From assembly GCA_018970625.1 (NCBI GenBank), contig JAGWVZ010000154.1, forward strand, positions 1-7,840: a DNA stretch of 7,840 nt, given 5' to 3'. Below are positions 6,777 through 7,840 of this stretch, one piece after another. Made by a program: the position numbers and the translations under genes. Each line of letters opens with the position of its first letter. Positions within the stretch are counted from its first letter, which is position 1. The stretch is from Myxococcales bacterium (lineage in GTDB: Bacteria; Myxococcota; Bradymonadia; REDH01). A model generated the notes under the pieces. The model was not told the origin of the DNA and made no database searches. It was given only the letters and a program-made list of their open reading frames with translations.

Positions 6777-6777
6777 C
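6762..6777. promoter_or_regulatory. Candidate TetR/FadR-type operator
   Basis: The 16-base element GTGAACGACCATTCAC is an imperfect palindrome: six of eight base pairs are symmetric, with arms GTGAACG and CATTCAC. Its half-sites resemble the TGAATGA/TCATTCA arms of the FadR box that controls fadN in Bacillus, though the spacing between arms is shorter here. It sits where the -10 of fadN would be, a position suited to repression. No regulator gene is visible in the window. Confidence 0.42.
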
Positions 6778-6831
6778 GTCGCGCCAAGTCACGTTTCAGT
6801 TCTTTACCCTCCCGATGATGGAGTCCCTCTG

Positions 6832-7840
6832 ATGAGTCGTAAGATCCGCAAGGTCGCAGTTCTGGGCGCCGGCGTTATGGGTAGCGGCATCGCTGCTCAC
6901 CTCGCCAACGCTGGCATTCCCTCGCTTCTTCTGGACATCGTGCCCCCGCAGGCGGGCCCCGGTGACAAGGTCGAGTCGAAGGCGTTCCGGAACAAGTTCG
7001 CACTCGGCGGACTCGCCAACCTGAAGAAGGCCAAGCCCGCGCCGCTGTTCACCGCAGCCTGCGCCGAGCTGATCGAAGTGGGTAACTTCGACGACGATAT
7101 GGGCCGCCTGCAGGAAGTCGACCTCATCATCGAGGCCGTCAAGGAAGACATGAGCGTCAAGCAGGCGCTCTTTGCCCGCGTGGAAGCCAATATCCGCCCC
7201 GGCACCATCGTGGCGTCGAACACGTCGGGTCTGTCCATCGCGGGCATGACCGACGGCCGCGGCGACGACTTCCGTAAGAAATTCCTCGTCATGCACTTCT
7301 TCAATCCGGTCCGTTACCTCAAGCTCCTGGAGCTTGTGGCAGGGCAGGAGACATCTTCGGAAGTGCTCGCCACGATTCACGAATTCGGCGAGAGCGTGCT
7401 CGGAAAGGGCATCGTCTACGGAAAGGACACCACCAACTTCGTCGCCAACCGCATTGGCGTGTTTGGCATGATGAAAATCATGTCCGAGATGTCGAAGTTC
7501 GGCCTGTCCATCGAAGAAGTCGACAAGATTTTCGGCTCTGCCATGGGCCGCCCCAGCTCAGCCGTGTTCCGCACCGCTGACGTCGTGGGCCTGGATACGT
7601 TCGTTCACGTTGCGAAGAACTGCTACGACACGCTCGTCGAGGACGAAGAGCGCGAAGTGTTCAAGGCGCCGGAGTTCATCGAGCGCATGGTCGCCGAGAA
7701 GATGCTGGGCGATAAGACCGGCAAGGGCTTCTACTTTAAGGGCAAGGACGCCAACGGCAAGACTGAGATTCAGAGCCTGAACCTCGAGACCTTCGCGTAC
7801 GGCCCGCAGAAGAAGGTTCGCTTTGACAGCCTCGGCGCCG
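6832..7840 (+). CDS. fadN: FadN-like 3-hydroxyacyl-CoA dehydrogenase/enoyl-CoA hydratase (N-terminal part)
   Basis: This enzyme carries out the hydration and NAD-dependent oxidation steps of fatty-acid beta-oxidation in the cytoplasm. The 336 codons seen cover the dehydrogenase part. The Rossmann fold begins VAVLGAGVMGSGIAAHLANAG (G12, G14, G17), then IIEAVKED, SNTSGLS with catalytic S132, HFFNPVRYLKLLE with catalytic H155 and E167, and DTTNFVANRIG with N206. The C-terminal dehydrogenase domain shows VVGLDTFVHVAKN and GDKTGKGFYFK. Long stretches such as AAHLANAGIPSLLLDIVPP are characteristic of the FadN branch (about 790 residues, hydratase domain C-terminal) rather than FadB, where the hydratase comes first. 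The ATG at 6832 has GGAG (6820-6823) 8 bases before it. The rest, and any thiolase or acyl-CoA dehydrogenase partner, lies beyond the right edge. Confidence 0.93.
   Translation, partial: MSRKIRKVAVLGAGVMGSGIAAHLANAGIPSLLLDIVPPQAGPGDKVESKAFRNKFALGGLANLKKAKPAPLFTAACAELIEVGNFDDDMGRLQEVDLIIEAVKEDMSVKQALFARVEANIRPGTIVASNTSGLSIAGMTDGRGDDFRKKFLVMHFFNPVRYLKLLELVAGQETSSEVLATIHEFGESVLGKGIVYGKDTTNFVANRIGVFGMMKIMSEMSKFGLSIEEVDKIFGSAMGRPSSAVFRTADVVGLDTFVHVAKNCYDTLVEDEEREVFKAPEFIERMVAEKMLGDKTGKGFYFKGKDANGKTEIQSLNLETFAYGPQKKVRFDSLGA

Larger units (their letters stand above)
6650..6831. other. Divergent intergenic region, membrane protein / fadN
   Basis: These 182 bases carry the control region for fadN on the plus strand and should carry that of the membrane-protein unit on the minus strand. 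They contain TTGACA at 6748-6753, a 16-bp dyad at 6762-6777 and a looser inverted repeat CTGTCA/TGACAG (6701-6725). I see no convincing -35/-10 pair for the minus-strand unit. Confidence 0.5.

Noticed and set aside
6815..6832. Tiny upstream ORF MMESL whose stop overlaps the fadN start as TGATG
   Set aside because: It coincides with the fadN Shine-Dalgarno GGAG and has none of its own; the overlap is most simply chance.

Overview
This is a GC-rich bacterial chromosome segment with ordinary housekeeping and carbon-metabolism genes, short intergenic gaps and no sign of mobile DNA, CRISPR, tRNA or rRNA. The host is probably a Gram-negative relative of the Myxococcota (former Deltaproteobacteria). 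The hints are a Cys-rich lipoprotein of the kind common in that group, a FadN-type beta-oxidation protein and a PpsA-type pyruvate,water dikinase. This placement is an inference from gene style and has not been tested by search.

Layout: (1) 1-1831, minus strand: DNA primase dnaG, nearly complete, running off the left edge, with a convincing sigma70-type promoter at 1871-1898. (2) 1832-2276: a 445-base gap holding that promoter, a strong hairpin just after the next gene, and no credible gene. (3) 2277-2867, minus strand: a SOUL-family heme-binding protein. (4) 2868-3086: a divergent regulatory gap. (5) 3087-3302, plus strand: a probable small gene of 71 codons whose stop overlaps the next start as ATGA. 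(6) 3299-5788, plus strand: ppsA, phosphoenolpyruvate synthase. (7) 5743-6649, minus strand: a two-gene overlapping unit, first a four-helix membrane protein, then a Cys-rich lipoprotein whose last 46 bases lie inside the end of ppsA. (8) 6650-6831: a 182-base divergent gap with a TetR/FadR-like dyad. (9) 6832 to the right edge, plus strand: the N-terminal part of a FadN-like 3-hydroxyacyl-CoA dehydrogenase/enoyl-CoA hydratase.

Functionally, ppsA and fadN fit the same physiological state, growth on fatty acids or other gluconeogenic carbon: FadN degrades acyl chains to acetyl-CoA and PpsA feeds pyruvate back to PEP. They are separated by an opposite-strand unit, so they are not one operon. 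dnaG is an unrelated replication gene. I see no clear multi-gene novel system. The least-explained pieces are the small ORF coupled to ppsA and the His-rich membrane protein/Cys-rich lipoprotein pair.
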